In this document: in pieces, positions 7,828-16,379 of the stretch | Numbering within the stretch: the stretch's first letter is position 1 | How the letters are laid out: each line of letters starts with the position of its first letter | DNA from: JBALVT01 sp045110675 | Lineage (GTDB): Bacteria; Pseudomonadota; Gammaproteobacteria; Pseudomonadales; Halieaceae | Reading direction: 5' to 3' | NCBI GenBank assembly: GCA_045110675.1 | Contig: JBGCGJ010000054.1 | Coordinates: 1-47,524 of the forward strand | DNA length: 47,524 nucleotides | Notes under the pieces: model-generated | The model's database searches: none | Seen by the model: the letters and a program-made list of their open reading frames with translations, nothing else | What the model was told of the DNA's origin: nothing | Translations under genes and position numbers: made by a program

Positions 7828-8326
7828 AGAGCTCTATTTCATCGACGTGGTCTTCGCACAAGTCCTGGATACGTGACACGACAAGAGAAGGAGAAAACTC
7901 GTCTTCCCATGCCATAAATGCGATAGGACCGCCGCACTCTTCGGGAGGACCCGCCCGACTGCCAGAAATACAGGTCGGGTAACTTAGATTCGGGTCTAAT
8001 GCCCTTCTCTCCTCTAGCCGGATGTTGATCATCCAGTCGATGTTGAAATCATATTCATAGAGGAATCGCTCTTTGTGTCGAAATTCAAAGTCCGATAGAA
8101 GGACGCCATCAGGGTTGTCAGGAAAGTACATGCCGCCCATGTGGTAGACGCCATAGCTCTTTGCGTGAATAGAGAGTTTGTTGAGGTGGTAGTCATTCCA
8201 CCCCATCAGGATCTGGATGGTATAGAGGAGATCCGTGACGGTACTGTCAGAACGGATCAATACCCGGCGCTATATTGCGGGGCTGATCTCGCGCAATAAA
8301 ATGTGAAGCTGATAGACCTCAGGCAT
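7826..8326 (-). pseudogene. plasmid pRiA4b ORF-3-like protein, interrupted by TAG
   Basis: Family of unknown function (PRiA4_ORF3), recognised by MGWNDYHLNKL, YGVYHMGG, RFLYEYDFNIDWMINIRL and CISGSRAGPPEECGG. The natural start is the ATG at 8326, with GGGAGGT five bases upstream. Codon 19 is TAG (plus-strand 8270-8272) in the motif ISPAI-[stop]-RRVLI, where the family has a conserved Trp, so one base change (TGG to TAG) broke the gene. The remaining 144-residue frame begins at a TTG at 8260 without a ribosome site. The C-terminus ends exactly at the edge of the duplicated block and may also be shortened. A sequencing error is possible. Confidence 0.7.
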
Positions 8327-8370
8327 ACCAGACCTCCCTTCAACGGGATAAGCCTAGCAGTTTCAGAAAG

Positions 8371-8604
8371 TTATGCTTGATTAATCATCCGGGCGCTGAG
8401 ATTTGCCCCCGGTTTTTCCCGCTCTCCATCTACGCCCACAACAATCTCTCTGGGATATTTGAGCTGGACATAAACGAGAGACTGCCCTTGAAGGTGGCCT
8501 AAAAGTTGGCAGTTATCGCAGCGGCCCGGTCCACTACCCCATAAAGCTAGGCGGAGAAAAATCTTAGTTAAAAAGTAAATCGGCTCCCATTTTTCCGCGA
8601 TATC
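8371..8604 (-). other. unidentified open segment with a CxxC pair
   Basis: Between the pRiA4b-like gene and the arylsulfotransferase the minus strand is open for about 77 codons without a good start, ending at the TAA at 8371-8373. It contains GRCDNCQLLGHLQGQ and a beta-rich stretch (LVYVQLKYPREIVVGVDG). It may be a decayed gene end or chance. I recognise no family. Confidence 0.2.
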
Positions 8605-8606
8605 GG

Positions 8607-11219
8607 CTAGTTAGAATTAATACCCAGGGCTTGCGGCGTACCTCTAAAACAGCCCACGTTGTAGGGAAAATCGTAAGTCCAGTGATAATGAAACATATTG
8701 CGAATCTCATTGTCCCACTCGATCTCGTGGGTATGGCCATGGCATTCATCAAGATCCGCGGACGCCAAAATCTTTCCATCTTCGCCGAGCGGCCCAAAGA
8801 TACCAAAGCCATCCTGCATGTACCCCATCAATGCAGAATGCCCTCCACTGCCAGTGTTTAACTCGTCCAATACCGCTTGAGAAAGGTAATGATAGTGATA
8901 CGTTTGTGTTCCGTCGGTATGACCACCACTGCTATCTAACATTTCATAAGCTGCTGCATCGGTTCCAACTGTTGACGAACCCTGATAGATCGCAGCGCCC
9001 GTGAGTGAAATACCGTTCGCACCAAACCCAACACAGCTTGGCTCGGGGTTCAGCGTGGGAATTTCATCAAATTCTATTCGAACGTTGTGTGAAGAAATAC
9101 TGTTAGGATTTTTGTCATAATCCCAAGCAATGCTACCTCGCTCAATTGGAAAGGTACCGGTAGGTGTGGTTGGCAGATTGTTTCCCGTTATCAAGCGCTT
9201 GCCTTGGCCATCGAGCATCACGTTAAACTCACTCATTAGGTAATTTTGGCCCTGAACTTGTGGTTTAGTAATGTAGTTCCAAGAACCATCTTCATTCGTC
9301 CAATCATCCGAGGCTGCAGCGCCGGCCCCATCCTCAGGCAAGCGACACAGCCAAAGCTTACCCACTTCAGGTACACCATCGCCCATGTTCCGCTGTAAGA
9401 TGGATGGATCCCCAATGGGAAGGCTAGTGAGATCAGCGTTAATATTACGATCAACACAGTTAATGGTGATATCGTCAACATCGGTCAACACTGTTCCTGA
9501 ACTATTTTCGATAATGCATGTGTGATCAATGGGTGTTGTGGCTAGCTGAACGTTGTATTCGCTACCTTCGATGGCTGTTTGAGTCAATTCAAACAGTGTT
9601 GCCCCAGCCGCAATCGAGAGAGTGGCACCTGCATTAGTCAGCTCTAGCCCGTCTGCATGCAAACCAGTGATAGTACCTCCAACGGTTAGCTCACCCAGTG
9701 GCTGCGAACTCAACGTTAGAAAGGTTTCCCAACCAACCCGTTCTGCGCGGTAGATACTCTCATTGTTAACGTGTAACTCCCAAACAACTTGCGCAGGTTC
9801 TTCTGCCGTGACTTCAACCAAATGTGCATTTTCGTTACTTCCCGGTCCACCTGCGGTGATAAGAATGTTGCCGTTGGGCAATTCATCTATATCGCCTAAG
9901 GACTTCGTGTACTTATCAACCACAAACTCCCACACTTGCGTTGCTGTCATTTTCAATGAATCGAGCTGGTAAGCAACACCGCGACTATTATTGTCAGTAC
10001 CCCTTAGCTCTGCCTCATTCCGATTGTCATAAATCAGATAATCACCGTTAGCCATTTGTAGTGGCGCATGTTGTGCCGATATAAGACTGCCGCTCTGGAG
10101 GCTAATGAATTTGTCATGTAGAGATTCTCTCGAAGTGCCTTCAGAGCTTCCTAGAATCCAGTTAATATCGCCAGTCATGTGGTCAATATTGACAACCCAA
10201 CTCTGAGAGCGAACGGATAGCAACAATGACCCATCTTCTTGCTCAAATATTGCATTGGAGTGTGTCCACTCGTATGCACCATCTCTGCTGAGGCGTGTTG
10301 ACAATTCCCCGGGAAAGCGAAATGTGTCAAGATGTTCAAAGCTGGACCATAACCATACTAATTCTCCCGAAGGATTATATTCTTCTATACGATCTCCTTG
10401 TAGTGTGTTGCCGCCAAATTCTCCGTACTCGTTAGTCAATACAACAATGTTTCCGTTTTTCAGAATAGTTGCTTCATGATGGTAGGTTGGTAACTCATAA
10501 ACTGACAGCAAATTGCCGACCATATCAATGACACGAACTTCGCGGTTAAGCATTAACATCAATCTATTTTCACCAAGGTGCTTTATAACGGGCGAGTTAC
10601 TAAGCATAGGAACGTCTGTGTCGTCTAGGTACCAAACGGGCACACCGGCTTCATCTACAGCCATAAAGCGCGCATTTTCGCCAGACACAGCGAAAAAGGT
10701 AACACCTGGATAACGGCGTTCATTGGAAGACTTAAGTTCTAAATCGGGCAATTCAAATGGCAGACTTGATGTTGTAAAGGTTTGTAGATCACTACTTATA
10801 GTCTCCCCAGACTGATCTGTTACCAGCGCCGTAAACTGGTAGTTGGTTTCTGGCCTTAATCCAAACACGGTAAATTCATGCGTAGTGGAGGCCGCAGACG
10901 TGGAAGTCCTTCGCCTCTCTGTTTCAGACGACTCGAACTCAATTGACACCTGGGCTTCCTCATCGGTTTTTACCCGTACCTCCACCATCAGCACGTTACT
11001 ACTGTGCGCACTTACGCGAAAATCAATATCAGTAGGAACCACGTCAATTACGTTTTCATTTGGAGACTCGCTGCCGGCATCGCTGTCTCCCCCACTTCCA
11101 CTGCTGCCACCGCCACCGCAAGCCGATGCCAACACAATGAAAGAGACAAGAAGAGCTGAAGCCAGTCGCTTTGAAAAGCTGACAGTATCATCAGCGAAAT
11201 TTGAGTGAGTTTGAAACAT
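8607..11219 (-). CDS. arylsulfotransferase-like / YHYH-domain lipoprotein
   Basis: An 870-residue exported protein. It has a lipoprotein signal (ALLVSFIVLASAC, lipid Cys followed by a Gly/Ser linker), a fibronectin-III-like domain (about residues 45-145), a beta-propeller of the arylsulfotransferase family (about 150-500; PTYHHEATILKNGNIVVL, EWTHSNAIF, SAQHAPLQMANGDYLIYDNRN), a small GLHADGLELTNAGATLSI module common in marine surface proteins, and a C-terminal YHYH domain (QTYHYHYLSQ, MFHYHWTYDFPY). Arylsulfotransferases move sulfate between phenols. I cannot confirm the catalytic His, so enzyme activity is inferred. ATG at 11219 is preferred over an upstream GTG because it gives a normal signal length. 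It lies downstream of spy-like and bae genes. Confidence 0.75.
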   Translation of the reverse strand: MFQTHSNFADDTVSFSKRLASALLVSFIVLASACGGGGSSGSGGDSDAGSESPNENVIDVVPTDIDFRVSAHSSNVLMVEVRVKTDEEAQVSIEFESSETERRRTSTSAASTTHEFTVFGLRPETNYQFTALVTDQSGETISSDLQTFTTSSLPFELPDLELKSSNERRYPGVTFFAVSGENARFMAVDEAGVPVWYLDDTDVPMLSNSPVIKHLGENRLMLMLNREVRVIDMVGNLLSVYELPTYHHEATILKNGNIVVLTNEYGEFGGNTLQGDRIEEYNPSGELVWLWSSFEHLDTFRFPGELSTRLSRDGAYEWTHSNAIFEQEDGSLLLSVRSQSWVVNIDHMTGDINWILGSSEGTSRESLHDKFISLQSGSLISAQHAPLQMANGDYLIYDNRNEAELRGTDNNSRGVAYQLDSLKMTATQVWEFVVDKYTKSLGDIDELPNGNILITAGGPGSNENAHLVEVTAEEPAQVVWELHVNNESIYRAERVGWETFLTLSSQPLGELTVGGTITGLHADGLELTNAGATLSIAAGATLFELTQTAIEGSEYNVQLATTPIDHTCIIENSSGTVLTDVDDITINCVDRNINADLTSLPIGDPSILQRNMGDGVPEVGKLWLCRLPEDGAGAAASDDWTNEDGSWNYITKPQVQGQNYLMSEFNVMLDGQGKRLITGNNLPTTPTGTFPIERGSIAWDYDKNPNSISSHNVRIEFDEIPTLNPEPSCVGFGANGISLTGAAIYQGSSTVGTDAAAYEMLDSSGGHTDGTQTYHYHYLSQAVLDELNTGSGGHSALMGYMQDGFGIFGPLGEDGKILASADLDECHGHTHEIEWDNEIRNMFHYHWTYDFPYNVGCFRGTPQALGINSN

Positions 11220-11308
11220 AATTATTTTCCAAATAGAACGGGAGGCATTTTTAGTCACTTCCAGATGTTGACTACTGTTGGTCTTTATCTTCGCTTGACT
11301 CGGTTCGA

Positions 11309-11722
11309 CTAATGGTTCAGATTTCGGCTGTACCGCCCTTCTCTACTTGCTCTTTCTGGTCGCTGCGGACGAAGCTCCTTCCATTGTGCCAATTGCTCAG
11401 GTGTAAGGATTTCAGCCAATTGCTGGTGTCTCTGGGCGCGCTTATAGATTCGGTCACGGGCTTGTTCGCCAGCTAGATCGGCCGCCCCATCGGTATCACC
11501 GCTCTTGAGTAGCGCACTTACTTCCTGGTGGCTTTCTCGAGCAGCATCACGCCCTAATTCAGAATCCGCGCGCAGCGATAATAGACTCTGTTGCTGCTCT
11601 TCACTCAATTCTAGTCGATCGGTAATACGATCCATCGGATGTGCACTGGTCGTGCTGGCACATACACTCAATAGAAAACCGAGTGCTCCAAAAACAAAAA
11701 GGTAATTTTTCTTCACGCTCAT
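11309..11722 (-). CDS. Spy/CpxP-like periplasmic protein
   Basis: A 137-residue exported protein with a signal peptide (FVFGALGFLLSVCASTTSA) and an all-helical mature part with two LTxxQ-like repeats (LELSEEQQQSLLSL and LTPEQLAQWKEL). These mark the Spy/CpxP/CnrR family of periplasmic chaperones and sensors. The start at 11722 is supported by GGAGA upstream. It lies next to baeR-baeS. In E. coli spy is a BaeR target and helps protect periplasmic proteins, so the same control is likely here. Confidence 0.8.
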   Translation of the reverse strand: MSVKKNYLFVFGALGFLLSVCASTTSAHPMDRITDRLELSEEQQQSLLSLRADSELGRDAARESHQEVSALLKSGDTDGAADLAGEQARDRIYKRAQRHQQLAEILTPEQLAQWKELRPQRPERASREGRYSRNLNH

Positions 11723-11934
11723 AATTATTTCTCCAATTTGGGTTGTAGACATTTCAGGGCTTAGGCAATACAAGGACAAGCAACTATTTAGCTCTAGAGA
11801 TTAAAAATGCGCTGATCCACCCTAAGAACACACGTTACACGCTGAGTGACAAGGCAGTAGCAAGACATTGTGGAGAAACTAGCAAGAAGCTAAGTTATTT
11901 CGACAATACCGCAACGCGATATGAGGGAGGTGTA

Positions 11935-12606
11935 TTACATTTCCAGCCTGTAGCCAACACCATAGACCGAATGTATACACTCTGAACTTGTGCGCACGAC
12001 TTGTAGCTTACGTCGCAAGTTTGTCATGTGGCTATCAACGGCTCGATCACTAACGACCCGTTGGTCATCGTACATACGATTGAGAAGCAGATTTCGAGAC
12101 CAGACTCGACTCGTCGATTCCAGCAATGCTGCAAGTAAACGGAACTCCACGCGCGTGAGTTCAAGTTCGTTGCCATCCAAGCTGACGGAATGTCCAAGTT
12201 GATCGATGACGAAACCAGCCGCCACACTTGGCTCGTTTTCATGTGGTGAAGCACGACGTAGGTTCGCCTTAACCCGAGCAACAACTTCACGAGGACTAAA
12301 TGGTTTGCATACGTAATCGTCAGCGCCGAGTTCAAGGCCCAGTAGTCGATCAATTTCCTCTACCCGCGCAGTCGTCATGATAATCGGCACCTGCGAAAAC
12401 GACCGGATTTCCCGACAGATTTCCATACCGTCTTTCCCGGGCAACATCAGATCCAGCAGTATCAACGCAGGTTTTTGCTCCCGCACCCACTCAACTACTT
12501 TTAGCCCATCTTCCAGAACTATCGGCACATAACCTGCGCGCTCAAGATACTCCAGCAACACTTGGGCAATTTTCAGTTCATCTTCAACTATCAGTACTTG
12601 TTCCAC
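11935..12606 (-). CDS. baeR: OmpR-family response regulator BaeR
   Basis: A 223-residue two-domain regulator. The receiver domain has acidic pocket EDE (7-10 region), phospho-acceptor Asp52 in LLDLMLPGKDG and conserved Lys in CKPFSPREVVARVKA. The C-terminal winged helix ends IHSVYGVGYRLEM. The CKPFSPREVVARVKA run is characteristic of BaeR. It starts three bases after the sensor gene ends, so translation is probably coupled. It is expected to activate envelope-stress genes such as the adjacent spy-like gene. Confidence 0.88.
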   Translation of the reverse strand: MEQVLIVEDELKIAQVLLEYLERAGYVPIVLEDGLKVVEWVREQKPALILLDLMLPGKDGMEICREIRSFSQVPIIMTTARVEEIDRLLGLELGADDYVCKPFSPREVVARVKANLRRASPHENEPSVAAGFVIDQLGHSVSLDGNELELTRVEFRLLAALLESTSRVWSRNLLLNRMYDDQRVVSDRAVDSHMTNLRRKLQVVRTSSECIHSVYGVGYRLEM

Positions 12607-12609
12607 GGC

Positions 12610-14034
12610 TTAACCCTCTGAATAATCGATCGGCAGTTCAACCACAAACGCGAGCCCCCCAAGCGACGAATGCTGCGCTCGTATCGAGCCGCCATGCGCT
12701 TTCACTATGCTCTCACATATAGCTAGACCCAATCCAGACGCGCCAGTTTTCCGACTGCGTGATGGGTCTACTCTAAAGAGTCGATCAAAAAGGCGTGGTA
12801 TTGCTTCTTCTGGAGCACCGGGAGCCGAATCTTCTACGGTGATTTGTATATGGGCATTGCTAACTGCCGCAAAAACGCGAACTACTCCCTCTGGGTCGGT
12901 GTAGCGTAGCGAATTCTCTAGCAGGTTGGCGAAAAGCTGCCTTAAGCGATCTGCGTCAGCGAGAATCGAAGGGATTTCTTGGACTTCCAACTCCATGGAT
13001 AAAGACCGATCCGATAGGCGAGCAACAAAACGCTGCACGGTATCCTCAAGTAAATCACGCACGCTCACTCTCTCTTGGTTGAGCGTCAGCATGCCCGAAT
13101 CTGAAAGCGCGAGCTGATGAAGATCTTCCACCAGCATACTAAGGCGCTTCACCTCAGCAGCTAAAGAACGAACTGCACCATCATTATTTGGGCGAAAACC
13201 ATCTTCAAGCGCCTCAAGTTCAGCCTGCATGATCGCGATTGGAGTTCGTAACTCGTGCGAGATATCGGCAACCCACTGCTGGCGCGCTTGTCGGGTACCC
13301 TCCAACTCTACAGCTAGAATGTTAAAATCATCAGCCAAACGTCCTAGCTCGTCCTTTCTCGTTAACTCTAGACGTGTCTCGTAGCGCCCTGCGGCCAGCG
13401 CTTGTGTACCGCGCGCCAATGCTCGAATCGGCGAACCCAAACTATTGGCAAGCATTGCGGCTGCCAAAGCAGCACCAAGAAATGAAACTATCGAGGCCAA
13501 AGACACATCCTGTAATTGCTGGCGCGCAAATTGAAGGTCCAGATCATCGTTAAGCGCACTTAAGGGCGCAAGTGTCATATAACCGATGAGAGCATCGTGA
13601 GATCTAAGTTCGCGCCGCACGCTCTCTTCTGAAACAGCAGCGCCCGCAACCCATAGACCACTCGCGTCAAGGAGACCCACGCGGCCCCACAGAGGTGGAA
13701 TAGGCCTGGTTACTCGATCCCTAGCTTGCCGCTCCCTAGGCTTTCCTGGTTCTCTACCCAACCCCGGCCGACCATCTCGAAAACTGGGCTGGGAACGAAT
13801 AAGCTCAATTGGCCAGCGCTTGCGGCCATCTATAAATGCCCAGCTCCCACTGGCCGCATAGCGCGCAACCAGCTCCTGACTGACTTCTTGGGTCCGATTG
13901 AATTCATTTTCTCGAACGTACTCAAGGAATCCGCGCTCGAAGGTATAACGCTGGGCAAGGCCCATGACCAAAACGCCAAGACCGGTAGTAAAGAGCATCG
14001 CTAAGAAGAGCTTGTGTACTATTTTCAGTTTCAT
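12610..14034 (-). CDS. baeS: sensor histidine kinase BaeS
   Basis: An inner-membrane sensor kinase of 474 residues from the ATG at 14034. A first membrane helix (LFLAMLFTTGLGVLVMGLA), a periplasmic domain of about 140 residues with an unusual Arg/Pro/Gly-rich stretch, a second helix (LASIVSFLGAALAAAMLA), a HAMP linker, the H-box DISHELRTPIAIMQAE (His260) and an ATPase domain with the N-box (LFANLLENSLRYTD) and G-box (GASGLGLAICESI) are visible. The frame is open upstream to 14073, with another ATG at 14049; I chose the start that gives a standard N-terminus. It pairs with BaeR. Confidence 0.88.
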   Translation of the reverse strand: MKLKIVHKLFLAMLFTTGLGVLVMGLAQRYTFERGFLEYVRENEFNRTQEVSQELVARYAASGSWAFIDGRKRWPIELIRSQPSFRDGRPGLGREPGKPRERQARDRVTRPIPPLWGRVGLLDASGLWVAGAAVSEESVRRELRSHDALIGYMTLAPLSALNDDLDLQFARQQLQDVSLASIVSFLGAALAAAMLANSLGSPIRALARGTQALAAGRYETRLELTRKDELGRLADDFNILAVELEGTRQARQQWVADISHELRTPIAIMQAELEALEDGFRPNNDGAVRSLAAEVKRLSMLVEDLHQLALSDSGMLTLNQERVSVRDLLEDTVQRFVARLSDRSLSMELEVQEIPSILADADRLRQLFANLLENSLRYTDPEGVVRVFAAVSNAHIQITVEDSAPGAPEEAIPRLFDRLFRVDPSRSRKTGASGLGLAICESIVKAHGGSIRAQHSSLGGLAFVVELPIDYSEG

Positions 14035-14370
14035 GTTCTCAAAACCCATTTTACGACTCTGCAGAAAATACATCTTGCGTCACACCGGCAAGATCGATCA
14101 ACTCGAAGGTGTGATTGTGAACCATTATTGTTGAGAAATTATGGAGTAACGAGAAAAAACGCATCATATGCAGGGAGGAATACGAGGATGGGGTCAGAGC
14201 GATATTGCCAAGCTAAATAATTGAGATCAGAGGAATCCAGCAGGTGAGAATCAGGCACCGCTCTTTCCCTTTCTGTAAACGCACCCATCTTTTGGGTTTT
14301 GTCGCAAGCCGACACATTTTTTTTGTTCAGCTATACCTTCCCGTACAGAATTCCAATTCTTGGGTACATC
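14035..14370. other. 336-bp gap upstream of baeS
   Basis: No supported gene. The gap should contain the bae promoter on the minus strand and the outer end of the IS6-type remnant on the plus strand. I could not find a convincing terminal inverted repeat. Confidence 0.4.
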
Positions 14371-14536
14371 ATGATCAGCTTTAAAGGCGCCATCACCAGC
14401 AAGATATCATTTTACAATGCGTGCGATGGTATATGGCCTATTCGCTGAGTTATCGCGACCTGGAGGAGCTGATGCAAGAATGCGGCTATGTTGTGGATCA
14501 CAGTACCATTCAGCGTTGGGTCGTGCATTACAATGC
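14371..14536 (+). mobile_element. IS6-family transposase remnant (N-terminal, frameshifted)
   Basis: The first about 55 codons of an IS6/IS26-type transposase: MISFKGA at the start, then, after a one-base frame change near 14411, LQCVRWYMAYSLSYRDLEELM and DHSTIQRWVVHY. This is the helix-turn-helix N-terminus of the family. The DDE catalytic domain is missing. The fragment stops exactly where copy 2 of the duplicated block begins, so the element was probably involved in, or cut by, the rearrangement. Confidence 0.8.
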
Positions 14537-14569
14537 CACAATACAAATTATCACCAAGGAATTATAGAT

Positions 14570-14806
14570 ATGATTGAACGTAATCTGGGCAACATGGAGC
14601 GCTTGCTGCGACTGTTTTTTGGTATGGGTTTCGCTGCCTGGGCTGTCGCGCAACCGGCGATGAATGGCGTTGAGTGGTTTGTCATTATTGTTTCAGTGGC
14701 ACTCATTCTGAATGGGATTTTTTCGCGTTGTTACCTATGGTACATACTCGATTTGAATACTCACGATCGATCTGTAGGGCGTCGCACCGGTGGATCTGTT
14801 TGTTAA
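14570..14806 (+). CDS. DUF2892 (YgaP-like) inner-membrane protein, copy 2
   Basis: A 78-residue, two-helix membrane protein almost identical to copy 1; only one residue differs (HDRS for HDQS). The upstream ATG of copy 1 is TAG here, which fixes the start at 14570. A longer frame from 14417 exists only because it runs through the transposase remnant. Its 3' end overlaps that of the DCC gene by four bases. Confidence 0.75.
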   Translation: MIERNLGNMERLLRLFFGMGFAAWAVAQPAMNGVEWFVIIVSVALILNGIFSRCYLWYILDLNTHDRSVGRRTGGSVC

Positions 14807-15231
14807 AGGAACCTCTCGAGGTCGCCCTCGGCTTGTATCAGGCAATGATCTCTTTTGCCTGCAATCCGGTAGCGATTCTTAGCTATTAGATTATAAACTT
14901 TGTCTCGAATAAATACGGGGACATACAATCCAACCGACAATAATGGCCAAAAGGCAGACAGCTTTTTAACTACCTGCAGGAATGCCGTTGATCGCAAAAA
15001 GCCCTGGCCATGTTGTACATATGCCATGGTCTCAATTTGCTCGACCGATAAACCAAGATAAGTTAGCACCTCTTTTCCGCTGTTAGATTGTACCGAGCAG
15101 AATCGAAAGACACTTTTTGGATCACGTTTAACGACAAATTTAACCCAGGCCGAACACAGGTTACATAGACCATCAAATAGAATAATGTGCTCATTTTCTT
15201 CGACCACCTTGCATTTCCGGGCCTCAATCAT
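14803..15231 (-). CDS. DUF393 / DCC-family thiol-disulfide oxidoreductase, copy 2
   Basis: A 142-residue thioredoxin-like protein with FDGLCNLC and the full DCC-family C-terminus, about 95% identical to copy 1 at DNA level. The start overlaps the end of the DUF4166 gene by eight bases, and the order regulator-DUF4166-DCC suggests one transcript. Function unknown beyond probable disulfide chemistry. Confidence 0.85.
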   Translation of the reverse strand: MIEARKCKVVEENEHIILFDGLCNLCSAWVKFVVKRDPKSVFRFCSVQSNSGKEVLTYLGLSVEQIETMAYVQHGQGFLRSTAFLQVVKKLSAFWPLLSVGLYVPVFIRDKVYNLIAKNRYRIAGKRDHCLIQAEGDLERFL

Positions 15232-15751
15232 AAATGGATTCCACTTCCAAATCGCCGCGGTAACTCACCAGCATGCCGACAATTGGCATAGCGACCACGA
15301 CACTAAATCGATACTTGTCTCCAAGGCGCTGCTCAATCGCCCTAACATTTGGAGATAAAAATTTTGCAACAGGAATTCCAAGCACCCGTGTTTGGTCCAA
15401 AGCGTAGGTCAGAACACCATTGCTAACACTCAATGCCATCTTCATATGGATTGGCCCCAGCCGCTCCACCAGAAAATTTCCATCTTTGTAAAAGTTTGAA
15501 TCCATACCATGATCATCGAAATGACGAATCCATCTCATCTTCGAATCATCATGATCACCGAGCACCACCAACCGAGATTTCGAAGAAGCCGGAGGCATAC
15601 CGAATAGATTGCATATCAGCTGCGCGACTAGATTACCTCGCTCGACCACAACATCGCCTACCAATCGCACCTTACCTGTGTGAGCCTGCTGGATCAGTGG
15701 ATCAAGCTGCTCGAACTGTTCGCCTAGACAGTCTTTAAAAAGATTAGACAT
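15224..15751 (-). CDS. DUF4166 domain protein
   Basis: A 175-residue protein covered by one DUF4166 domain (GKVRLVGDVVVERGNLVAQLICNLFGMPP, WIRHFDD, VERLGPIHMKMALSV, SYRGDL). DUF4166 domains occur next to or fused with saccharopine-dehydrogenase-like proteins, and one such gene is divergently transcribed 600 bp away. The reaction is unknown. It is eight bases downstream of the GbsR/MarR gene, so it is probably in the same operon. Confidence 0.85.
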   Translation of the reverse strand: MSNLFKDCLGEQFEQLDPLIQQAHTGKVRLVGDVVVERGNLVAQLICNLFGMPPASSKSRLVVLGDHDDSKMRWIRHFDDHGMDSNFYKDGNFLVERLGPIHMKMALSVSNGVLTYALDQTRVLGIPVAKFLSPNVRAIEQRLGDKYRFSVVVAMPIVGMLVSYRGDLEVESIYD

Positions 15752-15759
15752 AGCTACCC

Positions 15760-16290
15760 CTATTTCTTGCCTGGAATATACTTGGCGATCTTGGCGCCCA
15801 TATTCAGAAGTGTTACCAATGTGCTCTTTGGCAGTGCACTGACCTCTTCATACCATCCAGTAAGTGTCGACACGAAGGAGGACATGTTTCGAATTTTTTC
15901 CTTCACCGAATCCGGCGTCTCTTTGTCTTCCTCCATCTCCAATTCACACTGCCGCAATAAGGACAATATCGGATCAATTTCTCGACGTTTACGACCTTCA
16001 ATAATTGTCAACAACATCTGCCAGGTGTCACCCTTGACCGTAAACCGATCTCTGCGGTCACCCAATACATTTGAGGAGTGAACGAGGTCCCAGCTCTGAA
16101 GCTCCTTAAGGCTGGTACTAACGTTAGAACGAGCCACACTTAGCAGCGCAGAGATTTCCTCGGCGTTAAGCGGATCGGGCGCCAGATACAGTAAGGCATG
16201 TATCTGGGATACCGTACGATTAACTCCCCAGCGGGTACCCATTTCTCCCCAATGCAGAATGTATTTTTCCATCAGTGGGGTGATTCGCAT
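15760..16290 (-). CDS. GbsR/MarR-family transcriptional regulator
   Basis: A 176-residue winged-helix regulator. The N-terminal GEMGTRWGVNRTVSQIHALLYL and the recognition region LNAEEISALLSVARSNVSTSLKELQSWDLV match the GbsR branch of MarR regulators, followed by a helical dimerisation part with two Cys-poor helices. A perfect 24-bp palindrome begins 14 bases upstream of its start and lies in the promoter shared with the divergent saccharopine-dehydrogenase-like gene. It probably represses both directions. Confidence 0.85.
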   Translation of the reverse strand: MRITPLMEKYILHWGEMGTRWGVNRTVSQIHALLYLAPDPLNAEEISALLSVARSNVSTSLKELQSWDLVHSSNVLGDRRDRFTVKGDTWQMLLTIIEGRKRREIDPILSLLRQCELEMEEDKETPDSVKEKIRNMSSFVSTLTGWYEEVSALPKSTLVTLLNMGAKIAKYIPGKK

Positions 16291-16303
16291 GTCTTTATTT
16301 CCT

Positions 16304-16327
16304 TTATTTCTGTAATTACAGAAATAA
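16304..16327. promoter_or_regulatory. 24-bp perfect palindrome, probable GbsR/MarR operator
   Basis: The half-site TTATTTCTGTAA is followed at once by its exact complement TTACAGAAATAA, with no spacer. It sits between the divergent regulator (start 16290) and dehydrogenase (start 16380) genes, where a dimeric repressor would control both. Confidence 0.75.
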
Positions 16328-16379
16328 CTGTATTATCATCAATCCAAAATGTCAAACAAGGGCCAACGAGAGGTTTTAC

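Larger units (their letters stand above)
14531..15487. repeat. 957-bp duplicated block, copy 2 (partner 6871-7827)
   Basis: Second copy of the DUF2892-DCC-DUF4166 block. Here the DUF4166 gene is complete and continues beyond the repeat into its regulator gene, so this is the better preserved locus. The left edge abuts the IS6 transposase remnant. Confidence 0.9.

Noticed and set aside
8270..8272. In-frame TAG read as pyrrolysine
   Set aside because: The position is a conserved Trp, and nothing else suggests pyrrolysine use; a TGG to TAG change is simpler.
14417..14806. 129-codon frame that fuses transposase sequence with the DUF2892 gene
   Set aside because: The first 50 codons are in the wrong frame of the IS6 remnant; the real start is 14570.
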